NCBI GenBank assembly: GCA_020053915.1
Contig: JAGVMG010000007.1
Span: 1-41,534, forward strand
Length of the DNA: 41,534 nt
Direction of reading: 5' to 3'
Source of the DNA: Parachlamydiales bacterium
GTDB taxonomy: Bacteria; Chlamydiota; Chlamydiia; Chlamydiales; Rhabdochlamydiaceae
A model generated the notes under the pieces. The model ran no database searches. It worked only from the letters and a program-made list of their open reading frames with translations, and had not been told where the DNA came from. Positions 1-6,081 of the stretch are shown piece after piece (position 1 is the stretch's first letter; the number at the start of each line of letters is the position of its first letter). The translations under genes and the position numbers were made by a program.

Positions 1-5
1 AGGCC

Positions 6-25
6 GCTGTGTGCAGACACACAGC
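6..25. repeat. Inverted repeat (8-bp arms)
   Basis: GCTGTGTG and CACACAGC are separated by CAGA. It lies 70 bp beyond the stop of the minus-strand acetyltransferase gene, and a second small palindrome (AGCCCCGGGGCT, 43-54) follows. The repeat could be the terminator of that gene, but no clear T-run follows on the minus strand and the left flank is cut by the window edge. Confidence 0.35.
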
Positions 26-94
26 TAACTTTACGATCGTTTAGCCCCGGGGCTTTGACACAGCCGAAAGAGTAAAAACTTTCTTAACTATGTA

Positions 95-538
95 CTAGTC
101 AAGGATCACCTCAAAAATCAAAAGCGACGTCGGATGCGCATACTTCTCTTTGCACCAGAGATATTTCTTCAAAAGCTCTTGAGGAACCAAATCAAGACAC
201 GAACATGTTGTAAAACCACATTGCTTGTAGAAAGGAATAAGATGTTCAAACGGAATGCAATAGACCGTTTGATGTGATTTCACTGCCCCAAGAAGAAACT
301 GGACGATCTCTTTTGCTACACCCTTGCCTCGAAAAGATTCAAAGACATACATCCCGCCGAGCTCCAGATGCTTATCATCAACTGTAACAAGGCGTCCTAA
401 TCCCGCTTTTTGCCCACCATATTCGGCAACTGCGATGATTTCATTGTCAAAATGGGAATGCACGAATTCCACTTCATCGTAACACTGATTAACCCATTCA
501 ATTTCAGATTTTTCTGCAGATCTTATCTTGAACATCAT
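95..538 (-). CDS. GNAT-family N-acetyltransferase
   Basis: A 147-residue protein with the size and order of a small GNAT acetyltransferase, which moves an acetyl group from acetyl-CoA to an amine. The acetyl-CoA pyrophosphate-binding loop is visible as R-G-K-G-V-A at residues 70-75, following a beta strand that ends in GGMYVFESF. The C-terminal part (HLIPFYKQCGFTTC) is the usual alpha4/beta6 region with a 'GF' turn. The substrate cannot be read from the sequence. The gene is alone on this strand and lies just beyond the hairpin-rich segment that flanks the tRNA-Leu island, so it is probably chromosomal and not part of the island. The start is ATG; MFK two residues in could also serve. Confidence 0.8.
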   Translation of the reverse strand: MMFKIRSAEKSEIEWVNQCYDEVEFVHSHFDNEIIAVAEYGGQKAGLGRLVTVDDKHLELGGMYVFESFRGKGVAKEIVQFLLGAVKSHQTVYCIPFEHLIPFYKQCGFTTCSCLDLVPQELLKKYLWCKEKYAHPTSLLIFEVILD

Positions 539-565
539 TTGGCAACAATTAAAGCGTTAAATAAT

Positions 566-711
566 AAAGGGGCCCAAGTCACTTAAGACCTGGCCCCTTT
601 AAGAAAGAAGATAACTAGATCCTTTCTTCAAGGATCCATCTTCTTACGGTTTGGCATATTCGGAATCAGGGAGTTCGATTCCCCCTGATGTGAGCCAAGC
701 CATTGGCTCAC
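566..711. other. Array of four strong hairpins (possible structured RNA)
   Basis: Hairpin 1: AAAGGGGCC (566-574) pairs with GGCCCCTTT (592-600), with further inner pairs. Hairpin 2: AAGAAGAT (605-612) pairs with ATCTTCTT (638-645) and GATCCTT (618-624) with AAGGATC (630-636). Hairpin 3: ATCAGGG (665-671) pairs with CCCTGAT (683-689), with a tRNA T-loop-like interior (GTTCGATTC). Hairpin 4: GTGAGCCAA (690-698) pairs with TTGGCTCAC (703-711). Four stems in about 146 bp, followed by the terminator at 722-748, could be stacked terminators or an uncharacterised RNA on either strand. The function is not known. Confidence 0.45.
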
Positions 712-721
712 TTTCCAATCG

Positions 722-742
722 AAAAAATCTGGCATCCGCCAG
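722..742 (-). terminator. Rho-independent terminator (original tRNA-Leu terminator)
   Basis: On the minus strand CTGGC-GGAT-GCCAG is followed by ATTTTTTC. It stands 8 bp beyond the displaced 3' half of tRNA-Leu, so before the island inserted it would have ended the tRNA-Leu transcript. Read on the plus strand the same stem is followed by GTTTTTAT (743-750), so it may work both ways. Confidence 0.65.
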
Positions 743-750
743 GTTTTTAT

Positions 751-804
751 TGCTCGGAACAGGAGTCGAACCTGCACGCCATTGCTGGCAGGAGATTTTA
801 AGTC
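751..804. repeat. Left attachment-site repeat (3' half of tRNA-Leu)
   Basis: These 54 bp are identical to 8132-8185 in the intact tRNA-Leu(UAA) gene; identity stops at 805 versus 8186 and at 750 versus 8131. The repeat covers the tRNA from the anticodon loop to the discriminator base. This is the classic product of site-specific integration by a tyrosine recombinase at a tRNA 3' end. This copy is the displaced chromosomal 3' end and is not a functional tRNA. Confidence 0.93.
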
Positions 805-920
805 CGAACCCCTTTGGTAACTCAACGTAATATTACCTGACTTCCTGCAGAGAACGATAACACAGCTGAAAAGATAAAATCACCATAAATCACGAAAAAG
901 AATGCTCGATTAGACGATGT

Positions 921-940
921 ACTGACCCACAATTGGCCCA
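921..940. promoter_or_regulatory. Candidate integrase arm-type site, left end
   Basis: TGACCCA and TGGCCCA are spaced by 4 bp. The same bipartite motif with the same spacing recurs at 8049-8068 at the other island end; 16 of 20 positions are identical. Internal paired repeats near both attachment cores are expected of lambda-type integrase arm sites. This is an inference from position and repetition. Confidence 0.45.
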
Positions 941-1049
941 CAAAATGGCTCATCCTGAAAGTCTTATCAAATGAAATAATATTGTAAAAAATCTAAAGGA
1001 TCATTAACTTTCCACCGCAATACCAATACTAATTTCCTTGGAATGAACC

Positions 1050-2558
1050 TTGAAATTCTATAAAACATCTGCTCACTCTATTCTGTTTTTTACATTTCCA
1101 GCGCTCGTGGTCCATCCACAAGCTGAAGCCCCTGCCTTGTCATATCAGATGCAACACACAACCCCCGACCCTGATTGGCAGTTCATAAACACTCTAGATT
1201 TTTCCTATGACGACGTTTTAACTCTCTTAGAAGAAATCGAAGATGATGATCTGGAAGACTCTTTTAGCCCCGAAGAACTGGAGAAAATCAATCAATTTCT
1301 AGTGTTTCTAGCAAGGGAAGGCATTCTCCATGATGACCCCAGCAACAGATCCATTTTAGAGAATGACATCCAAGAACTATTGACCTCTGAAACATCGGAG
1401 TATGCTTACTGGTTCTCAACAGGTGATCCCAACGATTTAATCGTCATTTCCGAATACACCGGCGACGTTGTCCTCTGTAAAAGTTGGCTGAAAAAAAAGT
1501 GCGCCCAAGTCAAGAAGTTCGTCAAAAAACATAAAAAGGAAATTCTCATCGGTGTCGCAGTGGTAGTCGCTGTGACAATCGTCGTGTGCGCCGTTTCTAT
1601 TGCCACTACGGCCGCCGCTGCCGCAGCAGGAGCTGCCGGGGGCGCCTCCTCTTCAGATTCAGACCGCACAGAATCAGACAATCGAGAAGACACAGCGTCC
1701 ACTCTTGCGGCATCCACGGAATCTCCCCTCATACAAACGGCTTTGGATGAGCAGATTTCCTCTTTTAAAGAACTCGTCGTAGAGGATGAGCTTCTTATCG
1801 CCGCAGAGCCAATGTCTGACAACTCCTTGGGTGAAAAAGTAAGATTTCTCGGTTCCTTCTTAGCACATGAGACCTTAGATGGAATCTCTCAACTCGGCGC
1901 TGTTTTTCCGCAGCTGGCCCAAGAATTCATCGACGCCTCAGAAATCATTCAGGATGGCGCAAATCAAATTTTACCTGATTTTCTCGCCCAACAGGGAAGA
2001 TCCTTTCAACAAAGCACTCGAAACCCCTTAAAACATTACCAGCAGGTCATCACCTCGGGACATCAGAAAATCGATCAGGTCTTTTCAACAGATCTAAGCG
2101 ATTATTTCAAACCCTCTGACACCATTCCAGAAGACACACTGAAAAATAACACCGCTATCGGAATCCTTCCGCCTCCAGGCATTTTAAATTCAGTCCTTAC
2201 AAAAAACGCGCCGCTAGGTCGAATACCAGCATCCCAAGCCTCTTCCGTAATAGGTTGGAAATTGGGAGACCAAATTAACAATCGCACTATATTCGGCACT
2301 GTTCCAAAATGGAGCACAGTAAGGCGTCGCTATTGGAAAAATCAAGCTCACCTCCACTCTGAAAATTACAGACCAAAGGAACTGGAACGAATGAAGCAAG
2401 GGCTGGCTCCCCAAAGGGCAAATACTAAAACAGGTCAGATGGAGAGTAAGGAGCTTCATCATGACCCTGCACAAAGAGATGGCGGGTTATTTGATTTCAT
2501 CGAAGTATGGCCCGATGAACACGCTCTTCTTGATAATCAAAGATTTATAGGAAAATAG
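1050..2558 (+). CDS. Secreted polymorphic toxin with C-terminal HNH/Endo VII-type nuclease domain
   Basis: 502 residues. The TTG start is chosen because a stop lies two codons upstream in frame, GGA stands at a suitable distance, and it yields a signal-peptide-like N-terminus (residues 1-27, ending QAEA). An acidic segment (about 50-80) is followed by a lysine-rich stretch and one long hydrophobic segment (164-199, Val/Ala-rich), then a Ser/Asp-rich linker. The last 85 residues resemble RHS/CDI-type toxin tips: RRRYWKNQA near 425, LERMKQGLAPQR near 447, ELHH at 468-471 and WPDEH at 487-491. Such LHH/GH-E-like domains belong to the HNH/endonuclease VII nuclease superfamily; the exact family is from memory. 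The next gene starts 2 bp downstream, as expected for a toxin-immunity pair. The target could be amoebal or bacterial nucleic acid. The gene lies inside the tRNA island and runs opposite to the replication genes. Confidence 0.75.
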   Translation: MKFYKTSAHSILFFTFPALVVHPQAEAPALSYQMQHTTPDPDWQFINTLDFSYDDVLTLLEEIEDDDLEDSFSPEELEKINQFLVFLAREGILHDDPSNRSILENDIQELLTSETSEYAYWFSTGDPNDLIVISEYTGDVVLCKSWLKKKCAQVKKFVKKHKKEILIGVAVVVAVTIVVCAVSIATTAAAAAAGAAGGASSSDSDRTESDNREDTASTLAASTESPLIQTALDEQISSFKELVVEDELLIAAEPMSDNSLGEKVRFLGSFLAHETLDGISQLGAVFPQLAQEFIDASEIIQDGANQILPDFLAQQGRSFQQSTRNPLKHYQQVITSGHQKIDQVFSTDLSDYFKPSDTIPEDTLKNNTAIGILPPPGILNSVLTKNAPLGRIPASQASSVIGWKLGDQINNRTIFGTVPKWSTVRRRYWKNQAHLHSENYRPKELERMKQGLAPQRANTKTGQMESKELHHDPAQRDGGLFDFIEVWPDEHALLDNQRFIGK

Positions 2559-2560
2559 AC

Positions 2561-3079
2561 ATGCCAAGCTTTAATGATTTATTTTTTGAATCGAAAGGAC
2601 AACCCGTTATCTACGGAAACAAAACGCTAATTCTTGCTGATAAGTTTCCCGTATCCAACGGAGACAAACTCAAAATTTCGATAGAAAAAACCAATAGCGA
2701 ATACATCCAAGGCCTTTCCCTAGATATCACCGGCAGCTGCGAGAATAACGGAAAAATCTGGAAAGTCGGCAAAGGCGTAAAAATGATCTTTTGGGAAGAT
2801 TCGACTGTTTTAGACCCCAAAAACATTGAACTCACAGTTTTTACCAAAACAGGATTCGTCTGGGTACAAAATATCTGGGAAAAAATCAGCTCTTATCAAT
2901 TGGGAACTCCCTCAGGAGAGACAATCACAAAAGAAACAAAAAGCATTGATGCTGGACATAATGGCGCTGCAATGATCGTAGAAGAAATCGAAAACGGCAG
3001 GCGTTACCGATGCAACGATGGCCATCCCGATGACAACTTCGATGACATCGTTTTTACAGTTCAAAGACAATTGTTATAA
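2561..3079 (+). CDS. Probable immunity protein for the upstream nuclease toxin
   Basis: 172 residues, no signal peptide or membrane segment, so cytoplasmic. The start ATG lies 2 bp after the toxin stop, with AGGAAAA just inside the toxin gene serving as ribosome-binding site. The two genes are therefore translated from one message. The protein is beta-strand rich with many aromatic residues. Its C-terminal third (about 128-165) contains a conserved-looking stretch, AAMIVEEIENGRRYRCNDG followed by an acidic DDNFDDIVF, the sort of negatively charged surface that occludes a nuclease active site. Position directly behind a toxin tip is the main evidence; binding to the toxin is inferred. Confidence 0.65.
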   Translation: MPSFNDLFFESKGQPVIYGNKTLILADKFPVSNGDKLKISIEKTNSEYIQGLSLDITGSCENNGKIWKVGKGVKMIFWEDSTVLDPKNIELTVFTKTGFVWVQNIWEKISSYQLGTPSGETITKETKSIDAGHNGAAMIVEEIENGRRYRCNDGHPDDNFDDIVFTVQRQLL

Positions 3080-3080
3080 A

Positions 3081-3191
3081 GGAACACATTTAAAGGCTAT
3101 TAATCTTCAAAGAATATCATCAAATCAAGAAGTCGACGGCAAGATTTATAAAAGAATACAAGACGGCCATAGAATCACTACAGCCGTCTAA
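3081..3191 (+). pseudogene. Orphan 36-codon C-terminal fragment after the immunity gene
   Basis: An open frame without a start codon encodes a peptide that begins GTHLKAINLQ and ends DGHRITTAV before TAA. It begins 2 bp after the immunity stop in another frame. Its end (DGKIYKRIQDGH) loosely resembles the C-terminal motif of the preceding immunity protein (NGRRYRCNDGH). Polymorphic toxin loci often carry such displaced tips or immunity remnants. It contains a 7-bp stem (3161-3167 with 3183-3189). It could also be a chance open frame. Confidence 0.35.
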
Positions 3192-3204
3192 ATCTTCAAA
3201 CCAC

Positions 3205-3726
3205 CTATTTACAAACGCTTTTTAAATATCCATTAATTACTGTACAAGGAGGTACACAGCCTGAATCTCCAATATAATTGGGGTATTCACGTCTTCCACC
3301 ATTCTCGACAAGAAATTTAACAAGATCTAAATTTTTGGGATTATCAGAAAATTTCAAGTTGTACGCAGCATAATCTAAAGGAGTGCCTCGACGCCAAGCA
3401 GCGTATACTTGAAGACAACCGCAAAGATTGATTTCTGCTCCATTGTTTACCAAGGCTACTACCGCATCAAAGTTTCCTAGTTCAGCTGCAATATGCAAGG
3501 GAGTTTTAACTTCACTAGGGCTGTTCTTGACAATACAAGATGAAAGATGATGCTTGTTTCCTCCACTCTGAAGGAGGCATTGAGACTGCTCGAGGCTCGA
3601 ACTGGAAGTCGTTTTGACATAGACTCTTCTTGATTGAAAAAGCTCTTTCTTTGGGAATAAAACAACTCTTTTCACAGGCCTCTTTGAAAGAAAGCCCATG
3701 AAACTCTCGAAGGAACTGCACTTCAT
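3205..3726 (-). pseudogene. Truncated ankyrin-repeat gene fused out of frame to the primase fragment
   Basis: Only the downstream part (3205 to about 3524) encodes recognisable protein, two to three ankyrin repeats: TPLHIAAELGNFDAVVALV, then an irregular TPLDYAAYN repeat and LDLVKFLVENGG. The upstream part of this open frame (about 3525-3726) is DNA of the CHC2 primase gene read in the wrong frame, and the ATG at 3726 has a poorly placed Shine-Dalgarno. The simplest reading is a recombination junction near 3520-3530 that replaced the primase 3' end with the 3' end of an ankyrin gene. Ankyrin proteins serve as host-directed effectors in environmental chlamydiae and as immunity proteins in toxin loci, so it may be leftover cargo. 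Expression as one 173-residue protein is possible but unlikely. Confidence 0.55.
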
Positions 3727-3895
3727 CTCCGCTCTTTCTGCATTGCCTACAAAAATAGCGATTGAGTTTGTTCCAGATGATGAATCTATCCCTTCCTCCG
3801 CAAGATGGACAAGAAGAGTGGTACTCTCCTCCTTTTGTGGAGGCTACCTTTTTGGGATTCAGCCCATCCTCTTTAGCGAATTCGAGTAATCCCAT
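3515..3895 (-). CDS. CHC2 zinc-finger primase, N-terminal fragment
   Basis: 126 residues with a phage/plasmid primase zinc-binding domain: H26, C29-P-S-C32 and C49-R-Q-C52, separated by an aromatic-rich hairpin, followed by FLREFHGLSFKEACE. The zinc finger recognises the template during primer synthesis, as in DnaG and the P4 alpha N-terminus. The protein stops about 70 residues after the zinc finger, inside a helix (SEWRKQASSFILYCQEQP) that in relatives continues into the TOPRIM catalytic domain, so it lacks catalytic residues. The ankyrin frame takes over at this point. The gene is separated from the helicase by the 300-bp iteron region. It may work as a stand-alone zinc subunit or be a fragment. 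Confidence 0.7.
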   Translation of the reverse strand: MGLLEFAKEDGLNPKKVASTKGGEYHSSCPSCGGRDRFIIWNKLNRYFCRQCRKSGDEVQFLREFHGLSFKEACEKSCFIPKERAFSIKKSLCQNDFQFEPRAVSMPPSEWRKQASSFILYCQEQP

Positions 3896-4200
3896 ATCAG
3901 CCTTTCACCCTCGTTAAACTCATTTGTGTCCAAGGCGTCCAAGCAATTTCATTGATCGCAACAAAAAATGCATGTTCCAGCGATTTTCGTGTGTGGACAC
4001 CCCATACAGCCTGGACCAACCTGATTTTCCAATCAAATTTACAGACTTGGAATATGCTTGAAACCTCTCCTAAAAGAAGACTTTTTTAAGATTTTAAGTC
4101 CATGCTACCAAGGTGTCCATGTGAAAAAATCGCTCAAAAACAAAAAAAAGAGGTTTTAGCAGTTTTTTGCTTGGACTCCCTGGACATAGTGGACACTACT
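3896..4200. other. Candidate replication origin with 9-bp iterons flanking AT-rich DNA
   Basis: This is the only long gene-free stretch in the replication module. Tandem 9-mers GTGTCCAAG-GCGTCCAAG lie at 3926-3943. GGAC cores lie at 3995 and 4013 (18 bp apart), GTCC cores at 4098 and 4115, and three GGAC cores at 4173, 4182 and 4191 (exactly 9 bp apart) run into the helicase stop. Between the arrays are A/T-rich tracts (4021-4100 and 4120-4170). Iteron sets flanking an AT-rich segment next to the helicase gene is the layout of staphylococcal pathogenicity island origins; the assignment here is inferred. Confidence 0.55.
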
Positions 4201-5554
4201 GCTCCCAGATGAGACCTGTTTGCTTAGTATAAATTTGAAATCTCTTACGACACTCCTCCAAAGGAGGAATCACATACCACCATTCGCGCGCATTCCCTAT
4301 CGATGGCCGACTCTTTTCGACAGAAAGCAACTTCTTAAGTCGCTTGCCGAATTCAGAACTTACCTCTTGTCTCAGTCCTTCATTGAAACACCATGCTTTA
4401 TAGTGCTCATACAATGCCTCGCAAGGAAGAGGCTCCCACTGACCTTCTCGTGCAGAGACAATGTTGAATCTCCCTTCGTGCAATGCAGCGAACAAGAACT
4501 TCTCAACGCATCCCGCAGTTTTCATTTTGATGTCGAAGGCAAAATCATTCGGGGGCATTTTTCTTGGATCATATGCGCTAATGTCCTCATGAAGGAGATC
4601 AAAAAGAAGCGCGGAGAGCCCATGTTGATCCATCTGCTCTGAAAGGGCATGGAAATAAGTCGTGTCCTCTTTACGATGGGGTGAGATGTTGAGAACAAAG
4701 AACCTGCGATCGTCAAGATCGATGGGTACTGCCCAGTCTTCATTACTAGAAATAATCAAATGACGGCAATTATCGATCGGAAGAGCATCTTTCCCTTTCC
4801 CTTCGATGATGATTGTAGGATCAGTAATAAACGCCTTTAGAGCACCGATCTCTTTTTTGTTTCCTCCCCATAGAGCTTCATTGGCATGAATCAAGTAGGC
4901 GTATTTTAAGTGATTATTGAACTTGCCGGTGAGATGCTCAAGACTCGTGAGCGTCAGAAAATAGGGACCGAATAGTCTTCCAAAATACTCCACAAATTTG
5001 TTCTTGCCGGTTCCTTGCAAACCTCGAAGAACAAGCGCGGTTGCTAGAAGCGTCGGCTTTTGAACCACACAAGCCATCCATTTGCGGACGTAGTCATAGC
5101 AAGCTTCATGAGAGCTGCAAATTACCTCTTTGACATGTTTCCAATAGAGGCTGCAATCGCCTTTGTTTGGGGCAATGGCAAAGCCCTTGAAAATATTGAA
5201 GTTATTTTCATAGTCGCCAGGCCGGGTGGGATCAAAGACGATGTTCTCAAAGGTTCTTCTTAATGGATGCTTGAGCCAGAAGACTGCTTTATTTTTGGCT
5301 TTGCCTTCGGAATTAATGAAAAAATCATTCTCATGGAAATTCTTAAATGAGCTACGCGTATCCAATTCGAAAGCCGTTTCTGATCGTTGAAATAAGACAT
5401 GGGTCGTAGCGGTGCGCACTATGGCGTACTTTTGGTTAAACTCCCGAAGAATTTTCTCTTCGGGAGTTAAGGAGAGCTCGATCAACTTCTCGGCCTGAGC
5501 CTGAATTAGAGCTTGGTATTCGGAAAATGGGATTTCCTTTGAGTTTACGACCAT
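4196..5554 (-). CDS. D5-like / DUF5906-type primase-helicase (SF3 ATPase)
   Basis: 452 residues. The ATPase core is clear: Walker A GLQGTGKN (178-185), a B-motif region YLIHANEA (220-227), an Asn-bearing sensor segment HLIISSNEDW (265-274) and arginine residues in DDRRFF (281-286). This matches superfamily 3 helicases of satellite phages, plasmids and phages (DUF5906, P4-alpha or poxvirus D5-like), hexameric helicases that open the element's own origin. No TOPRIM or AEP primase domain is seen in the N-terminal 130 residues. The ATG start has AAGGA 7 bp upstream. The stop overlaps the last iteron, and the CHC2 fragment follows on the same strand, so the gene most likely drives autonomous replication of the excised island. 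Confidence 0.82.
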   Translation of the reverse strand: MVVNSKEIPFSEYQALIQAQAEKLIELSLTPEEKILREFNQKYAIVRTATTHVLFQRSETAFELDTRSSFKNFHENDFFINSEGKAKNKAVFWLKHPLRRTFENIVFDPTRPGDYENNFNIFKGFAIAPNKGDCSLYWKHVKEVICSSHEACYDYVRKWMACVVQKPTLLATALVLRGLQGTGKNKFVEYFGRLFGPYFLTLTSLEHLTGKFNNHLKYAYLIHANEALWGGNKKEIGALKAFITDPTIIIEGKGKDALPIDNCRHLIISSNEDWAVPIDLDDRRFFVLNISPHRKEDTTYFHALSEQMDQHGLSALLFDLLHEDISAYDPRKMPPNDFAFDIKMKTAGCVEKFLFAALHEGRFNIVSAREGQWEPLPCEALYEHYKAWCFNEGLRQEVSSEFGKRLKKLLSVEKSRPSIGNAREWWYVIPPLEECRKRFQIYTKQTGLIWEQ

Positions 5555-5656
5555 AACCTTGTCCTTGTTTGCGACACAGTGAGTTCTCGATGCTCAAAGA
5601 ACTTAGTCGATAAATGCTGTTTTTGCATCTGCTTTGGATGAGTAAAGACCCTTTTC

Positions 5657-5686
5657 CACAAGCGCGGGATTCGATCCCCGCTTGTG
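5657..5686. repeat. Hairpin between AlpA-like and helicase genes
   Basis: CACAAGCG and GGGAT on one arm pair with ATCCC and CGCTTGTG on the other around a 3-nt loop, with a one-base bulge. No T-run follows on the minus strand. The middle (GGGATTCGATCCC) recalls a tRNA T arm, and a similar core occurs in the hairpin at 665-689. It may be an attenuator or protein-binding site controlling helicase expression. Confidence 0.4.
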
Positions 5687-5729
5687 TGATTGGCATTCGA
5701 TACGATTGTGCGTTGTTTAAGCGATTTCA

Positions 5730-5939
5730 TCAGCCACCTCTTTTTTCTTCTAAAGAGGCGCTTTCGACATATTTTTGAAAGGCGATAAGATCGATGAGAT
5801 ATCGTCCGCCGATTTTTTTGATGCATGCCTTTGCAACTGGCGCTCCGGCATATATCCAATGGTGCCACTGTGGCAATCTGGGCCACTTGTGACTTCTGCA
5901 ATACTCCCGTAACGGGATGATGGTTTCTACCATTTGCAT
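5730..5939 (-). CDS. AlpA/excisionase-like winged-helix DNA-binding protein
   Basis: 69 residues from the ATG at 5939, chosen because AGGAG stands 5 bp upstream; a longer open frame reaches 6032 but has no such site. The sequence IIPLREYCRSHKWPRLPQWHHWIY, then KIGGRYLIDLIAFQKYVE, is the pattern of MerR/excisionase-type helix-turn-helix proteins: a recognition helix followed by a wing with an R-x-L-I-D strand and a closing helix. In P4-like satellites AlpA proteins act as activators of integrase expression or as excision factors. Here the gene precedes the helicase on the same strand, with a cluster of TTGC/GCAA repeats upstream that could be its operators. The exact role is inferred. Confidence 0.65.
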   Translation of the reverse strand: MQMVETIIPLREYCRSHKWPRLPQWHHWIYAGAPVAKACIKKIGGRYLIDLIAFQKYVESASLEEKRGG

Positions 5940-5977
5940 AAACGCTCCTGACAATTGAGACGTCACACAACTTAACG

Positions 5978-6034
5978 TTGCGTGCAATTTTTTGCAACGC
6001 AATGTTGCTTCGTGCAAGAAAAAAATTTGCACGC
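5978..6034. promoter_or_regulatory. Repeated TTGC...GCAA motifs upstream of the AlpA-like gene
   Basis: Four related motifs in 57 bp: TTGCGTGCAA (5978-5987), TTGCAACGCAA (5992-6002), TTGCTTCGTGCAA (6005-6017) and TTGCACGC (6027-6034). They lie 40-95 bp before the AlpA-like start and overlap no gene. Clustered dyad motifs here are good candidates for a repressor or AlpA binding region; no binding data exist. Confidence 0.4.
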
Positions 6035-6081
6035 TGGAGAGATCTCATAGAGGGAAAATAAAATAATGAAGAGAACAACGG

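Larger units (their letters stand above)
539..1049. other. Gene-free region: hairpins, att repeat, integrase arm-like site
   Basis: No credible protein gene is present; a short minus-strand reading frame at 628-825 is only translation across the tRNA remnant. The first 200 bp hold five consecutive hairpins (566-600, 605-645, 665-689, 690-711, 729-742). The 3' half of tRNA-Leu is at 751-804, and from 805 the sequence belongs to the island, with a TGRCCCA pair at 921-940 and the upstream region of the toxin gene. Confidence 0.6.

Noticed and set aside
665-697. T-arm-like sequence (GTTCGATTC) suggesting a tRNA or tmRNA gene
   Set aside because: No matching acceptor 5' strand, D arm or anticodon arm lies upstream, so it is treated as a hairpin.
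628-825. 65-codon minus-strand open frame
   Set aside because: It runs across the tRNA-Leu 3' half and hairpins and has no gene-like composition or ribosome-binding site.
816-837. GGTAA...TAATATTACC resembling the geminivirus/circovirus nick site in a stem-loop
   Set aside because: The stem is only 5 bp, no rolling-circle Rep is present, and the island replication genes are helicase/primase type. Likely chance in AT-rich DNA.
1406-1822. 138-codon open frame opposite the toxin gene
   Set aside because: It mirrors the Ala/Val-rich membrane segment of the toxin, with Thr/Ala/Val low complexity. No start signal.
5545-6078. 177-codon minus-strand frame overlapping the AlpA-like gene
   Set aside because: The AlpA-like frame has a good Shine-Dalgarno and motif. 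This frame is basic and without any domain and crosses the operator and hairpin regions.
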